Made by a program: the position numbers and the translations under genes. The notes below the pieces were generated by a model. It made no database searches, was not told the origin of the DNA, and saw only the letters and a list, made by a program, of their open reading frames with translations. A stretch of DNA of 64,000 bases. Source: Cocos nucifera. Its lineage: Eukaryota > Streptophyta > Magnoliopsida > Arecales > Arecaceae. The DNA lies in assembly GCA_006176705.1 (NCBI GenBank), contig QRFJ01005045.1, positions 1-64,000 of the forward strand, in the 5' to 3' direction. Positions 33,968 through 45,395 of this stretch are shown here, piece by piece. Positions within the stretch are counted from its first letter, which is position 1, and the number at the start of each line of letters is the position of its first letter.

Positions 33968-36248
33968 TGTTAGATATATGTGCCCTAGAAGCCAGAATTG
34001 GCTGACACTTGTAATACACTTCTAGGGGCAAAATTGTAATTTTGACTATAATTAATGAAATGGGTTATTTTCTATCACACATGTGTATTTAGTGTCTGTG
34101 ATACATCCTTTGAGTTAATGGTAATGATAATTCATATTTTCAAGAGTTGAAAATTTAAGACATGAATAATCATTATTAACTCATAAACAGCTCCCGACCA
34201 TAGGATCATCACGAGGATGGTGATTGATCCGGAAGGTTGGTGTACGATCGCTTCTCTTTAGTAGATGAGTCTTGAGTCTACGGTGTGGAGACACCGGAGC
34301 GAGAGTACAGGTACTCGTTAGAGAACGAGGGCACTGAGCGTGACCACCTCGAGTAGTCATTAGGGAGTCTACCTTCTCGTCAATGACTGACTCGATGCTG
34401 CAGTAGTGTGTCTGGTTCTTTGACCTGAGATGCATCGGCAGTTCACCTTGAGGGTGTTATAGTTTGACTACACCATTACTCGGTCTCCTAGCCATATGGA
34501 ACCCTGAGGTGTATGTTGGCTGTGACATGTTCATTGTAGGAACTGGATTGCATCAAGATGGGATCTATCTACCTCGGTGGTAGAGGAGTAGCCCTATGAT
34601 GATCATGAGAATCAAGTCCAGAAATCCATGGCCATGGTAGAGTGAAATAATAGAAAGAGTTTCTATTTAGATTTTCACATTGGACTCGAATCGAATGATT
34701 ACATCATATGACAGAGACTAGGGTTTGACGAGTTCACCTTAACCCTAATCTGATCGGGGCTCAAGATAGAAGAACTGAATCACACAGGTAGCTGCACCAA
34801 GAGGTTCGCATTCAGCTCTGATGGGTTGCCACCATATACTGCTAGGTGTCACTGGTGGATTTTGGGAGCAATTAGAATGATTTAGATGATCGATCATTCT
34901 AGCTGTTCGAATCAGAAGAGTTCTGATCCATCGAAAGGAGTTTCGATGATGTCGATGATAGAGATCATGACATATCCCATTACCATACAGAACTGAACCT
35001 AACTGGGTCACACAAACAAGGGTTTGAATCTGGTGATCATCAATTGAACTGATCTAGTTCAATTGATCTGAATGAGATTCAATTAGGTTCAAGGAAATCG
35101 TGCTAGCACTCGATTGAACCTAACGTTCTTCTTTTACTATCATAAATAAGTTGTCCTGACTGAGCCAAAGGAGTTTGTGCTCAATCAGAGGCCTTCATAT
35201 GGTCTGACTGGAGGTTGTCCAAGTCAGAATAGGTTGTCTTATTTGTAAGACATTACCTGCCATTTTTGGTCACCTGCCATTTCTTGTTCTTTGACTTTGG
35301 TCAAAAGTCTACCTTTGACTGGTCAAACGTTGACCATTGACCCTTTGACTTTTGACCACATGTCATGCACCTATTGGAGAGCTGGTGGGGGCCTGTCCCC
35401 CTGCCAGAACCTGGCAAGGAGAAGGGCGCACGCCAAGGGTGGCGTGAGCCCAAGTAGGAGGCGCCTAGGAGTCCTTGTTGGACAAGGACTCCACCTCCCT
35501 TTTGGATTCCAATCAGAGTTCTACTAAGAATCCAGTTTGACTGGTCTTAGGCGCCCTCTAAGGAGGAATCCAGGGGTCTCTATTCCAACCAATCAGATTT
35601 AGATCTGATTTCACAAAGGGTTGTGATTGGTTGAGAGGAAGAGGAGTTGGATCACAAGAGGTCTATAAATAAGACCCTGCGCCCAACCCTAATCCTAAGT
35701 ATTCAAGTGAATGCTATTAGACACGCCCCAAGGCTGCCTCTCCCCTCCTTCTCCATGCCATAGTCTCTTCTCCCCTTGCTCTCCACGTCCAAAAGTGTTT
35801 TGGATTTAGATTGGTGCGATTCAGATCAAGGAAAGGCGATCAAAAGCAAGAAGGCTGCGCTGCTGCAAAAGGACGACTGCAGATCTTCAAAAGAGTTTTG
35901 AAGATCCTCCAGATCAGATCCAGATCTGATTTTTGGAGGTGTGATAGAGAAGAAGAGGTTCTCCAGATCCAACCCGAGTGGATACCGGTAGAGGCCAGGC
36001 GCTTGCGTGGCTAAGATCCAGAACCTTCCGCTGCAATCAGGATCATCTACAGGGTAATAGGATTACCCAAATCAGGTAAATTGAATTTGATTTAATTTAT
36101 CTTGTTTTATTTTATTTATTAAAATAATAAGAATCAGATCTGAAACTTATCAAGATCTGATTGGGATCAAGAGAAAATTTTTGAAATATATCTCTTGATC
36201 TAATCAGATCTGGACGAACCTGGACCGGGAAATCAGGATTTCCCTTCA
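33968..36248 (+). repeat. 3' LTR of element D
   Basis: 2281 bases, about 99% identical to the 5' LTR. It retains eight W-boxes (35291-35357) and the TATA box (35664-35671). Four small indels and about 21 substitutions separate it from the 5' LTR. Confidence 0.95.
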
Positions 36249-36684
36249 ACTACAACATCGAGCCAGTTATCGACGAGAAGGTAGACTTTCTTATGACTGC
36301 TCGAGATAGTCACTCTTAGTGCTCTCATTCTCTAACAAGTATCTATACTCTCGCTTCGGTGTTTCCACACCATAGACTCAAGACACATCTATCCTAAGAA
36401 AGTAATCGTACATCAATCTTCTAGATCAATCACCATCCTCATGATGATCCTACGATCGAGAGCTTTTTATGAGTTAATTATGAAAATTCATGTCTCAAAT
36501 TTTTAACTCTTGAAAATATGAATTATCATTATCATTAACTCAAAGGATGTATCACAGATACTTTAAATACATTCTATGATAGAAAATAATTTTTTTATTA
36601 ATTTATAACTAAAATTAAAAAATTATCTTTAGAAGTTTATTACAAGTGTTTAGCCAATCTGGCTTCTAGGGCACACATCTAACA
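36249..36684 (-). repeat. 3' LTR of element C, right part
   Basis: Resumes with ACTAC (the D target duplication) and AACATCGAGCCAG, the direct continuation of the LTR broken at 25866, and ends CTAACA at 36684. The purine tract of C follows on its right (minus strand). Confidence 0.9.
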
Positions 36685-39554
36685 AACTCCTACTTGACTT
36701 AAAGCCAATTGGCTACAAATCTAAGTTCCATCTTCTCAAGGTGGTCTTCAATCTTCTACTAGCTCAATGGCTTTGTTAGTCGATCAACCGTATTATCTAT
36801 AATGTCAACTCTCTTGACCTCGATATATCCCTTCTCAAGGTAATCATGGATGAGGTGGTATTACTGCTCGATGTATTTAGATTTCTAATGAGACCTCGGC
36901 TCCTCAACTAGGGCTATGGCACCATTATTGTTGTAATATGGAGGGACAGCATCTGATGGCATCACTCCAAGCTCTACGGTGAACTTCTTATACCAGAATG
37001 CCTCATTTGCAGCTTCTAACACAGCGATATACTATGCTTCTATGGTGGAATCTGCTATCATAGTTTGCCTGGAACTCTTTCAGCTAATAGCACCATTATT
37101 GCACACAAACAGACTTCAAGATGTCGACTTTCGATCATCTATATCGAACATAAAATCCAAGTCTGTATACCCCTGGACCTGGAGTTCTCCATTATCAAAG
37201 ACTAAAAATATATCCTTAGTCCTTCTTAAGTACTTAAGGATTCATTTCATAGAAGTCTGGTGCTCTTTGCCTGGATACAACTGATATCTACTCATGACAC
37301 TCACAGCATGGGCAATATCAGGTCGTGTACATAGCATGGCATACATGAGGCTCCCCATTGCTGAAGCATAAGGGATCTTGCTCATGCATTCAATCTCCTT
37401 ATGTGTGTTGGGACACATCTTCTTAGAGAGATGGATGCCATGTCTAAAGGGCACTAAACCCCTCTTGGAGTTTTCCATGCTAAACCTTTTTAGCACATCC
37501 TCTATGTACATCTTCTGTTAGAGACCCAGCATCCTATTTTGTTTATCCCTATAGATCTTAATTCCTAAAATAAAGGATGCTTCTCCTAGATCTTTCATAA
37601 AGAACTCCTTTGACAACCACATTTTGACTGTAGTCAACATGAAAATATCATTCCCAAATAGAAGAATGTCATCCATGTATAGTACGAGGAAGATAACAAT
37701 GCTCCCATTGATCTTTTTGAAAACACAGGGCTCCTTCTCATTCTTTATGAATCCAAATGATTTGATCACATCGTTGAAATGAGCATTCCAGCTCCAAGAT
37801 GCTTGCTTAAGTCTATATATGGACCTTCACAGCTTGCATACCTTGTGATCATTATCACTGGATGTGAAACTTAGCGACTATTTCATATAGATATCTTTCT
37901 CAAGATATCTATTTAAGAATGCTATTTTCACATCCATCTGTCATATTTCATAATCAAAATCATCTACAATAGCAAGCAATGTGCGAATGGATTTGAGCAT
38001 GGCTACCACCAAAAAAGTATCTTGATAGTCAATACCTTCGTGCTGACTATACCCTTTCGCTACAAGCCTTGCTTTGAATGTCTCTACATTTCCATTGGCA
38101 CCTATCTTTCTCTTGAAGATCCATTTATACCCAATAGGTACTATATCTTTAGGTGTATCTATCAAGGTTCAGACTTGGTTCGAGCATATTGAGTCAATCT
38201 CTAACTTCATTACCTCTAACCATTTCTCAGAGTCGATATCTAATATCACCTCGTCATAGGTTTTGGGATCATCACCATGAATCCCATTTTTCATAAGGAA
38301 TATTTTCTCTACGTCCTCTAAAATAGTACCTAAGTATCTTTCAGAAGGATGAGAAATTCCTTTTGATCTATGAGGTCGATGAGGTAGTGATTGGACTGGC
38401 TCAAACTGATTGGGTTCCATAGGTTTCTTGGCTCATGGCTCTTAGAAGACTTTCTCCTCGAGCTTAATCTATCTTTCGATGCCACCATCTTGAATAAACT
38501 ATTTTTCAAGAAAGATGGCGTATCGACTCACAATCACATTGTGATCTTTTAGAAGATAGAAAAAATATCCTAATGACTTTTTAGGACATCCAATAAATCA
38601 AGCTCTAAAGGACCTAGACTCTAATTTATCTGCCTGTTATCTCTTGACATGGGCTGGACAACCCCAAATTCTAAGATGACTTAGACATGATTTTTTACCA
38701 TGCCATATCTCATACGGTGTGGTAGAAATGGTTTTAGATGGAACCCTATTCAGTAGATATATAGCAGTCAATAGACTATATCCCTATAAAAACTTAGGGA
38801 GGTCCGTGAAGCTCATCATAGATCAAACCATATCTAATAGGGTCCAATTTCTTCGTTCTGAAATCTCATTGAGTTGAGGCATTACAGATACAGTCCGTTG
38901 AGAGTCTATGCCATTATCCTTAAAATAGTTTAGAAATTTTCGACTAAGGTATTCACCTTCTTGATCTAATCAAAGAACCTTAATAGATTTTTTTATCTAT
39001 TTTTCTACTTCAAGTTCAAATTTCTTGAACTTTTCAAAAGCTTCAGACTTGTGTCGCATCAAATACACATACCTATACCAAGATAAATCATCGATAAAGG
39101 TGATGAAGTAGACATAATTATCCCTAACTGGTACATCAAATGGGCTGCATACATCAGTATGTACTAGGGTGAGCAAGTCTGTGGTCCTTTCCCCATATCC
39201 CATAAAAGGGAGCTTGGTTATTTTGCCATGAAGGCATGATTCATAAATCGGATATGACTCAAAAGTCAATGAACTCAACAGCCCAGGTTTTTCTTATTTG
39301 TTAACTCTATCTTCAGCTATATGACCTAGCCTAAGGTGCCAAAGATACCTATTGTTTAGATAATCCCTAGGTCGCTTTGATCCTATGATATTCAAGTTTT
39401 GCTCGATATTAAAAATAGAGACATCAATATGTAACTGATAGAGACCATTTATAAGAAAACCACTTATAATTTTATTTCTTTCATAAAGAATATTACAATG
39501 GTACTTAAGAAAATAAATTACACAGCCTTCCTATGCTAAACATGAAATAAAAAT
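36685..39554 (-). pseudogene. Element C pol (RNase H, RT, integrase), decayed
   Basis: Minus-strand copia pol, reading right to left. The pre-integrase and integrase end is at 39278-38997 (ESCLHGKITKLPFMGYGERT, VHTDVCSPFDV, TFIDDLSWYRYVYLM). The linker and RT start are at 38420-37941 ([17 protein letters not shown]). RT with an intact YMDD is at 37769-37518 (FLVLYMDDILLFGND), its C-terminal part is at 37511-37242, and RNase H lies at 37200-36690. Numerous stops and indels, but the conserved Trp lost in D is still TGG here (near 37790). The segment ends at 39554 where the SIRE-like element E inserted; protease and gag resume at 50653. Confidence 0.87.
39550..39554. repeat. Left target duplication of element E (AAAAT)
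   Basis: AAAAT before the LTR start at 39555, against GAAAT at 50653-50657 after the 3' LTR. One mismatch; the uninterrupted sister sequence near 4748 reads CAGAAATC, so the right copy keeps the original base. Confidence 0.7.
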
Positions 39555-40863
39555 TATTGAACCCCTAAGTGATTTTGATGATGATCAAACATTAAAGCAA
39601 ATGATTACTAATATATTTTATTTTAAGTATTTCAATGTTAGAAGAAAGAGAACTCTTTGCCCAAAATAAGGAAGAAATTAAGTGAAAATCAATCAAAATT
39701 AAAATCTCCTTGTATAAAGCAAAAATTCTCTCAAAATCATCTTGGAGTAGTCTTTGAGATGTCTCAAAATTTTTTTGAGAGCTCTCGAGTGGATTGGCAC
39801 ACCCCAAGCGCTGTTCTAGCTCAATTTTGAGAGGTCTCAAGAGAATCTCGAGAGCTCTCAGTCTCAGGTGATAGTAATCCAGTTTCTATGCCTTGAGAGC
39901 AAGAGGTCTCATAGGATTTTTGAGAGATCTCGTAGTCCTCGTGAGACGTCTCGTTCAGAACTGAGAGGTCTCGATCTCAAGTGAGCCATTTTTTTTTGAA
40001 AGATGATTTTTCATGAGACTGAAGGTGAGTGCTCTCCTGTTCAAACCGAGAGGTCCCATAATTTGAAGAGATGTCTCGAGACAAATTGAGAGTTCCTGAG
40101 ACTCAGTGATAATTTTTTGATGGAGCATTCTAGATCAGATTTTTTTTGACTCCAATAGCTAGTTGCTACTCTCCAACATTCAGAATTTGCTTTTTCTTAG
40201 CTCCAATCATCACCAGAAGAAAGCAAATGCTGTAGATATAAAAGAAAGAAGGCTTATTCATGATCAATAAAAAAGAAGAAAAATGAGAGAAAAGAAAAAT
40301 GAACGAAAATCTCCATCTTCAATCGATCTATTCAATAAAGCATCGAAGAGTCCTTAAGTGCATTAACTCCACAGATTTAAAGAGACTTTCAATGAACAGC
40401 AAGGATAACTCTTTTGCTCATTCTAACAGGCTTTTTGAGTTGAAACATTTTCTTTCCCCTTTCCATGTATTTGATTTCAGCAGGGGCTAAAACTTGGGTT
40501 TTGAAATTTTCTCTTCTTTTGTTTATTCAGATTGATTTATCTGATTCTTGTTAGGGTTATGGTTGGTGAACCTAGAAAAAAACCAACTGGATTATTGGAT
40601 AATGAGCCTGAAAAAACTATTCGACTGTAATCTTGATGGATTATAGTAAAATTTCTAAGAATTTACTTGGAAAATGGACGTAGGTGCTGGGAGTGCACAG
40701 AACCACTATAAAGTCCTCTTGCTTGTATGTGTGCTCTAGCTTGTATCTTTTATTTGCTCTCATATTTGATTCAAGATTTAATCTTTAATCACCACACATA
40801 TCTATTTAAATTTTTTAAAATCCAATTCATCCTCCCCCTTTTGGATTGTTCATCTAGACAATA
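39555..40863 (+). repeat. 5' LTR of element E
   Basis: Starts TATTGAACCCC (ancestral TGTTGAACC, as in the 3' copy) and ends GACAATA (3' copy GACAACA). 1309 bases. Between about 39750 and 40095 it carries some eleven short GAGA-NN-TCTC palindromes or half-sites. A TATA-like ATATAAAAG lies near 40236. Confidence 0.88.
39750..40095 (+). repeat. Array of GAGA-NN-TCTC palindromes in E 5' LTR
   Basis: Words such as GAGATGTCTC, GAGAGCTCTC, GAGAGGTCTC, GAGAGATCTC and GAGACGTCTC occur about eleven times at uneven spacing, 150-480 bases before the TATA-like sequence. TGTCTC is the core auxin-response element and most of these words are near-palindromic. The array recurs in the 3' LTR (about 49530-49875) and in the region ahead of it (48108-48260). 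Confidence 0.7.
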
Positions 40864-40865
40864 AT

Positions 40866-40877
40866 TGGTATCAGAAC
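40866..40877 (+). other. Primer binding site of element E
   Basis: TGGTATCAGAAC, a Met-type site that differs at one base near the 3' end from the family 1 site. It lies two bases after the LTR. Confidence 0.88.
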
Positions 40878-40924
40878 TTTGGATCTCTACTAATTATTGA
40901 TTTTATCAACTAGAGATAAAGATC

Positions 40925-42075
40925 ATGTCAACCTAACTAGGAGGTTCACTTGCCGAAGGGCAATCCATAAATAGGCCACCTCTTTTCAATGGGTCTAACT
41001 ATACCCATTGAAAAGCTCGCATGCGCATTTTCATTCAAGTCCTTGACTATGATATATAGAGTGTCATTGTCAATGGTCCACACACTTCCATAATTATTGT
41101 CAATAACACATCCACTTCTAAGCCGGAGAAGGATTGGGATGAAACGGACAAAAAACTTATCTAATTAAATTTCAAGATAATGAATGTACTCTATTGTGCC
41201 CTTGAGCTAATGAGTTTAATCAAATCTCAATTTATAATTCAGCAAAGAAAACTTGGGATAGACTTGAAGTCACGCATGAAGGGACAAATCAAGTAAAAGA
41301 AACTAAAATTAACATGCTAGTTTACCAATATGAGTTATTTAAAATGGACCCTACTGAATCTATCACTAGTATGTATACAAGATTCACTGATACCATAAAT
41401 GGTTTAAAAAGTTTAGATAAAGTTTACACTAATAGTGAATTGATGAGAAAGATTCTTAGATCTTTGCCTAGGACATGAGAAGCCAAGGTAACAGCCATCC
41501 AGGAGGTAAAAGATCTGAACATGTTATTTCTAGAGGAGCTTATTGGATCCTTGATGACACATGAGCTAGCCATGAGTTAGCACAATGAGAAAGATAATAA
41601 AAAGAAGAAAATAATAGTACTAAAATCCATGGCTGTTGAAGAAGAAGATGATCTATCCGATAGTGAAGAAAATGATGAAAACATGGCCCTGGTGATCAGA
41701 AAATTCAAAAAATTTATGGGAAGAAAAAGACAAGGATTCAAGAAGAGGAGCTTCATTAGAGGAGAAGCCAATAGGGAGAAAGAAAGGGAAAAAGAGAAGG
41801 ATCAGCCCACTTGCTATGAATGCAGAAAGTCAAGATATTTTAGGGTTGAATGTCCTCAGTTGAAGAAAGGGCTAAAAAGAATAAAAAAGAAATCCATGAT
41901 AGCAACTTCGAGCGACAGTGATAAGTCAACCTCAGAGGAAGAAGACCAAAATGAAGCAAACTTGTGTTTTATGGCACAAGATGATGAGGTATCCTCCACT
42001 CTTGATTCAGATTTTACCTTTGATGAACTTCAAGATGCTTTTTATAACTTATTAAAAGATTTCAAAATAAAATAG
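40925..42075 (+). pseudogene. Element E gag, broken, with defective zinc knuckle
   Basis: The ATG at 40925 is followed within four codons by a stop. The SIRE-type gag core is readable (PPLFNGSNYTH, ARMRIFIQVLDYDI, WDETDKKLI), with frameshifts near 41220 and stops to 41620. The last 148 codons (41629-42075) are open: acidic DLSDSEENDENMAL, a basic stretch, knuckle CYECRKSRYFRVEC (His replaced by aromatic, so no proper CCHC), then an acidic tail. It would form the particle and bind RNA, but cannot now. Confidence 0.82.
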
Positions 42076-42590
42076 CATAAAAAGTAAAAGTCTTAAGAAA
42101 ATGACTCAAATACTTTTGAAGAAAAAGGAAGAGGTAATTAGTGGCAACAACAAATTAAAAGAAGAGAACAAAATTCTAAAGGATGAATTGGATAAATTAA
42201 GGCCTTTAGTTGATAAATTCACTTAGTTTAGAAAAACTACAAATGATCTTAAATAATCAAAGAGGAATCTATGATAAAACTGGACTAAAATATAAACCTA
42301 AAGACAAAACTAAGTTTTTTTAAAAAAATTTCACTATACACACTTTAATTGGCACCTCTTACATCACCTGCTTTAGACATAAAAAGATAGGACATAAAGT
42401 ATTTGAATGTAATACTTCTAAGTTCAATGAAAAAACTGTTAAAAAGATTTGGATTCTAAAGGAAACCATGTCTACTAACCCTAAAGGATCCAAGAAGACT
42501 TGGGTACCTAAAACCATCACTTGATTATTTATGCAGGAATGCTTTGTAGCCAAAAGATAAAAAAGGGAGTGGTACTTAGATAGCGACTGC
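42076..42590 (+). pseudogene. Element E gag-protease linker with second zinc-finger-like motif
   Basis: Stop-rich continuation. CFRHKKIGHKVFEC at 42369-42410 resembles a second zinc-binding motif (its second Cys now His), as found between gag and protease in SIRE-type polyproteins, followed by KKTWVPKT and WYLDS leading into the protease. Confidence 0.65.
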
Positions 42591-43037
42591 TCAAGGCATA
42601 TGTCGGGTGATAAGCAACAATTCGTTATCCTTGAAAGAAAGGATGGGGGAGTAGTCACCTTTGGCGATAATAGTAAAGGCAAAATTATTGGCTATGGTAA
42701 AATTCATATTACTCTTACCACTTTTATAGATAATGTATTATTAGTTGATAACTTAAAACATAACTTGCTTAGTATTAGTCAACTTTGTGATAAAGGTTTT
42801 AAAGTTTCTTTTGAATCTTCTTTGTGTAAAGTATCTAGTTCCTTGGATGATAGTTTAAAATTCATTGGATTTAGGCATGGCAATATCTACATGGTAAACC
42901 TTGATAAAATTACCATGAAGAGTGGCCAATGCCTAGTTGTAATGAATGCTAATATAAAGAAAACTAGTTGGCTTTGGCACCATAGGTTAGGTCATGCTAG
43001 CATGCATACCTTTATAAATTGCATAATAAGGACTTAG
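42570..43037 (+). pseudogene. Element E protease and pre-integrase domain
   Basis: Protease active-site region YLDSDCSRHMSGD, where the usual DSG is DSD, so the catalytic loop is altered. Then FGDNSKGKIIGYGKI, LLVDNLKHNLLSISQLCDKG and the pre-integrase His pair WHHRLGH, all strongly SIRE-like. Open for 145 codons from 42600, ending TAG at 43035. Confidence 0.82.
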
Positions 43038-43860
43038 TTAAGCGGCCACTAAAACTAGATTTCAAAATTGTTCATGTTTGTGATGCTTGCCAATTTGGAA
43101 AACAAACTAGAAAGAGTTTCAAATCAAAAAATATGATTTCAACTTCTAGGCCCCTTGAATTAATTCATATGGACTTGTTTGAACCTACTAGGACCACAAG
43201 TCTAGGAGAAAAGAAATATGGTCTAGTAATTGTTGATAATTATTCTCGTTTCACTTAGATTTTGTTTTTAGCTCACAAAGATGAAGCATTTTCGATATTT
43301 TCAAAATTTTATAAGAAAATTACAAATAAAAAGAACTCTACTGTGGTATGTATCCATAGTAATCATGGCAGAGAATTTAAAAATAAATACTTTAAAGAAT
43401 TTTGCAATGAACATGGCATTGAACATAATTTTTCTGTACCTAGAATCCCTCAATAAAATAGAGTTGTTGAAAAAAAGAATAGAACCCTAGTTGATATAGC
43501 CTGTACCATATTAGGTGAAGAAAATCTACCCAAATATTTTTTTAGACTGAAGCCATTAACATAGCATATTACATCCTAAATAGAGTTTCTATTCGCCCGA
43601 TTTTAAAGAAAACCCCTATGAGCTTTGGAAAGAAAAAAGACCTAACATTAATTATTTTTATGTTTTTGGTTGCAAATGTTTTATTCATAGTAATGGTAAA
43701 GATAATCTAGATAAATTCGATGCTAAGATAGATGAGGGTATATTCCTCAGATATTCCACATCTAGCAAAGCATATAGAGTTTTGAACAAATACTCTTTGG
43801 TTGTTGAAGAATCTATTCATATCATTTTTGATGAAGCTAACAACTAATCTTCGAGAAAAA
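43019..43860 (+). pseudogene. Element E integrase, second catalytic Asp replaced by Asn
   Basis: Cys pair CDACQFGK, then the core with first Asp in HMDLFEP, second position in IHSNHGREF where the catalytic Asp is Asn, and Glu in VVEKKNRTL. TAG at 43256 and TAA at 43454 interrupt it, plus a frameshift near 43540. The YELWKEKRPN-type end continues in another frame to about 43850. It is inactive on three counts. Confidence 0.82.
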
Positions 43861-44160
43861 AAGATGTTTTTGATGATGATACAAGAATTCTCGAAGATGG
43901 AATGAAGGACCTAAACTTGAAGGACAATAATGTTCAAGACAAAAATAAATCTACAACAATCTTAGAATAAAACCATGATGGTGAGAATGAAGCAACCGAT
44001 GATCATAGGGATCTACCCAAGGAGTGGAGGTAAGCACATAATCAACCAAAAGAATTGATATTAGGTGATCCTTTACAAAGGGGTAAGAACTAGATCCTCT
44101 TTTAAGGATACATTTGATTACCTTGCATTTGTTTCTCAAATATAACCTAAAAACATAGAA
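43861..44160 (+). pseudogene. Element E integrase-RT linker
   Basis: Low-conservation linker rich in Asp, Asn and Lys codons with several stops, ending in the AYVAFVSQI-like lead-in to RT (about 44105-44155). No domain recognised. Confidence 0.55.
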
Positions 44161-45187
44161 GAAGCTAAACAAGACCCTAATTGGATGCTAGCCATGCAAG
44201 ATGAACTAAACCAATTTAAAAGAAACAATTTATGGACTCTTGTAAATAGATCCATTGACCATCCTATAATTGACACAAAATGGATATTTAGGAATAAATT
44301 AGATGAACATGGTAATGTTGTAAGAAATAAAGCTAGACTAGTTGCTAAGGGATATAATCAAGAAGAAGGAATTGACTTTGATGAAACATATGCACCGATA
44401 GCAAGATTAGAGGCAATTAGATTGTTACTTGCTTTTGCTTGTTACATGAATTTTAAATTATTTTAAATGGATGTGAAAAGCACCTTTTTGAATGGTTATA
44501 TTGTTGAAGAAGTTTTTGTAGAACAACCTGCTGAGTTTGAAAATCACTTACTTTCCAACCATGTATATAAATTAAACAAAGCTCTTTATGGACTTAAGCA
44601 AGCACCTAGAGCATGGTATGAAAGATTGAATAAATTTTTACTACATAATAATTTTATTAGAGAAAGTGTTGACACCACTTTATTTTTAAAAAAAAATTAA
44701 TGACCTTCTTATGGTTCAAATATATATGGATGACATCATATTCGGAGCTACTAATGAAATTCTTTATCAAGAGTTTACTAAGTTGATGCAGGGTGAATTC
44801 GAAATGAGCATGATGGAGGAGTTGAACTTCTTTCTTGGACTACAAATCAATCAATCAAAGGAAGGCATCTTCATCAACCAAACAAAGTATATCAAGAAGA
44901 TGCTAAAGAAGTTTGGCATGAAAAATGAAAAAGAAATCGGCACTCCCATGAGCCCCTCATGCAAACTTGACAAAGACAAGAATGGTAAGAATATGAATGA
45001 AAAGCTCTATAGCGGTATGATAGGATCCCTACTTTATTTAACTGCAAGTAGACCAGATAAACTATTTAGTGTATGCATGTATGCAATATTTCAATCTAAC
45101 CCTAAAGAATCACACTTACTAGTTGTTAAAAGAATTTTTAGATATTTAATTTACACACATAACTTAGAATTTTGTCACTCAAAATAA
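44161..45187 (+). pseudogene. Element E reverse transcriptase, stops but YMDD intact
   Basis: EAKQDPNW leads into [34 protein letters not shown] and MDVKSTFLNGYIVEE. The Gln before MDV is TAA (44464), a C to T change. ALYGLKQAPRAWYERL keeps the Trp lost in D and 2b. A frameshift or stop near 44700 precedes the intact catalytic YMDD (about 44726). The remainder to 45187 is open (FFLGLQINQSKEGIF, GSLLYLTASRPD). Among the better preserved parts of E. Confidence 0.87.
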
Positions 45188-45395
45188 TCCATCATTGAAT
45201 TGGTTGGATACACTGATGCAGACTATAGAGGATGTAGAATTGATAGAAAGAGTACCAATGGCACTTGCTAATTTTTAGGGTTAAACTTGATCTCTTGGTA
45301 TAGTAAAAAGCAAAACTTTGTAGCACTATCAATGACTGAGGCCGATTTTACTGCTGTGGGGAGTTGCTGTGCTCAAATACTTTGTATCAAGCAGC
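45188..45395 (+). pseudogene. Element E RNase H, first part
   Basis: VGYTDADY supplies the first catalytic Asp and MTEADFTA the Glu. It is cut at 45395 within ILCIKQ by the solo LTR and resumes at 47688. Confidence 0.82.
45391..45395. repeat. Left target duplication of solo LTR (GCAGC)
   Basis: GCAGC, repeated exactly at 47683-47687. Confidence 0.93.

Larger units (their letters stand above)
25867..36248 (+). mobile_element. Family 1 Ty1/copia element D, complete 10.4 kb structure
   Basis: Structurally complete: 5' LTR, primer site, 1.9 kb leader, gag, protease, integrase, RT, RNase H, purine tract and 3' LTR, flanked by ACTAC duplications. The domain order with integrase ahead of RT and the Met-type primer site make it Ty1/copia; the long LTR and motif set suggest the Angela/Tork lineage. 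The LTRs differ at about 21 of 2281 positions by my reading, so insertion is recent. Gag-pol nevertheless holds a +1 frameshift (about 30291), TGA at 30373, TGA at 31054, a 16-base deletion at about 31388 and TAG at 32862. It sits inside the 3' LTR of element C. Confidence 0.96.
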
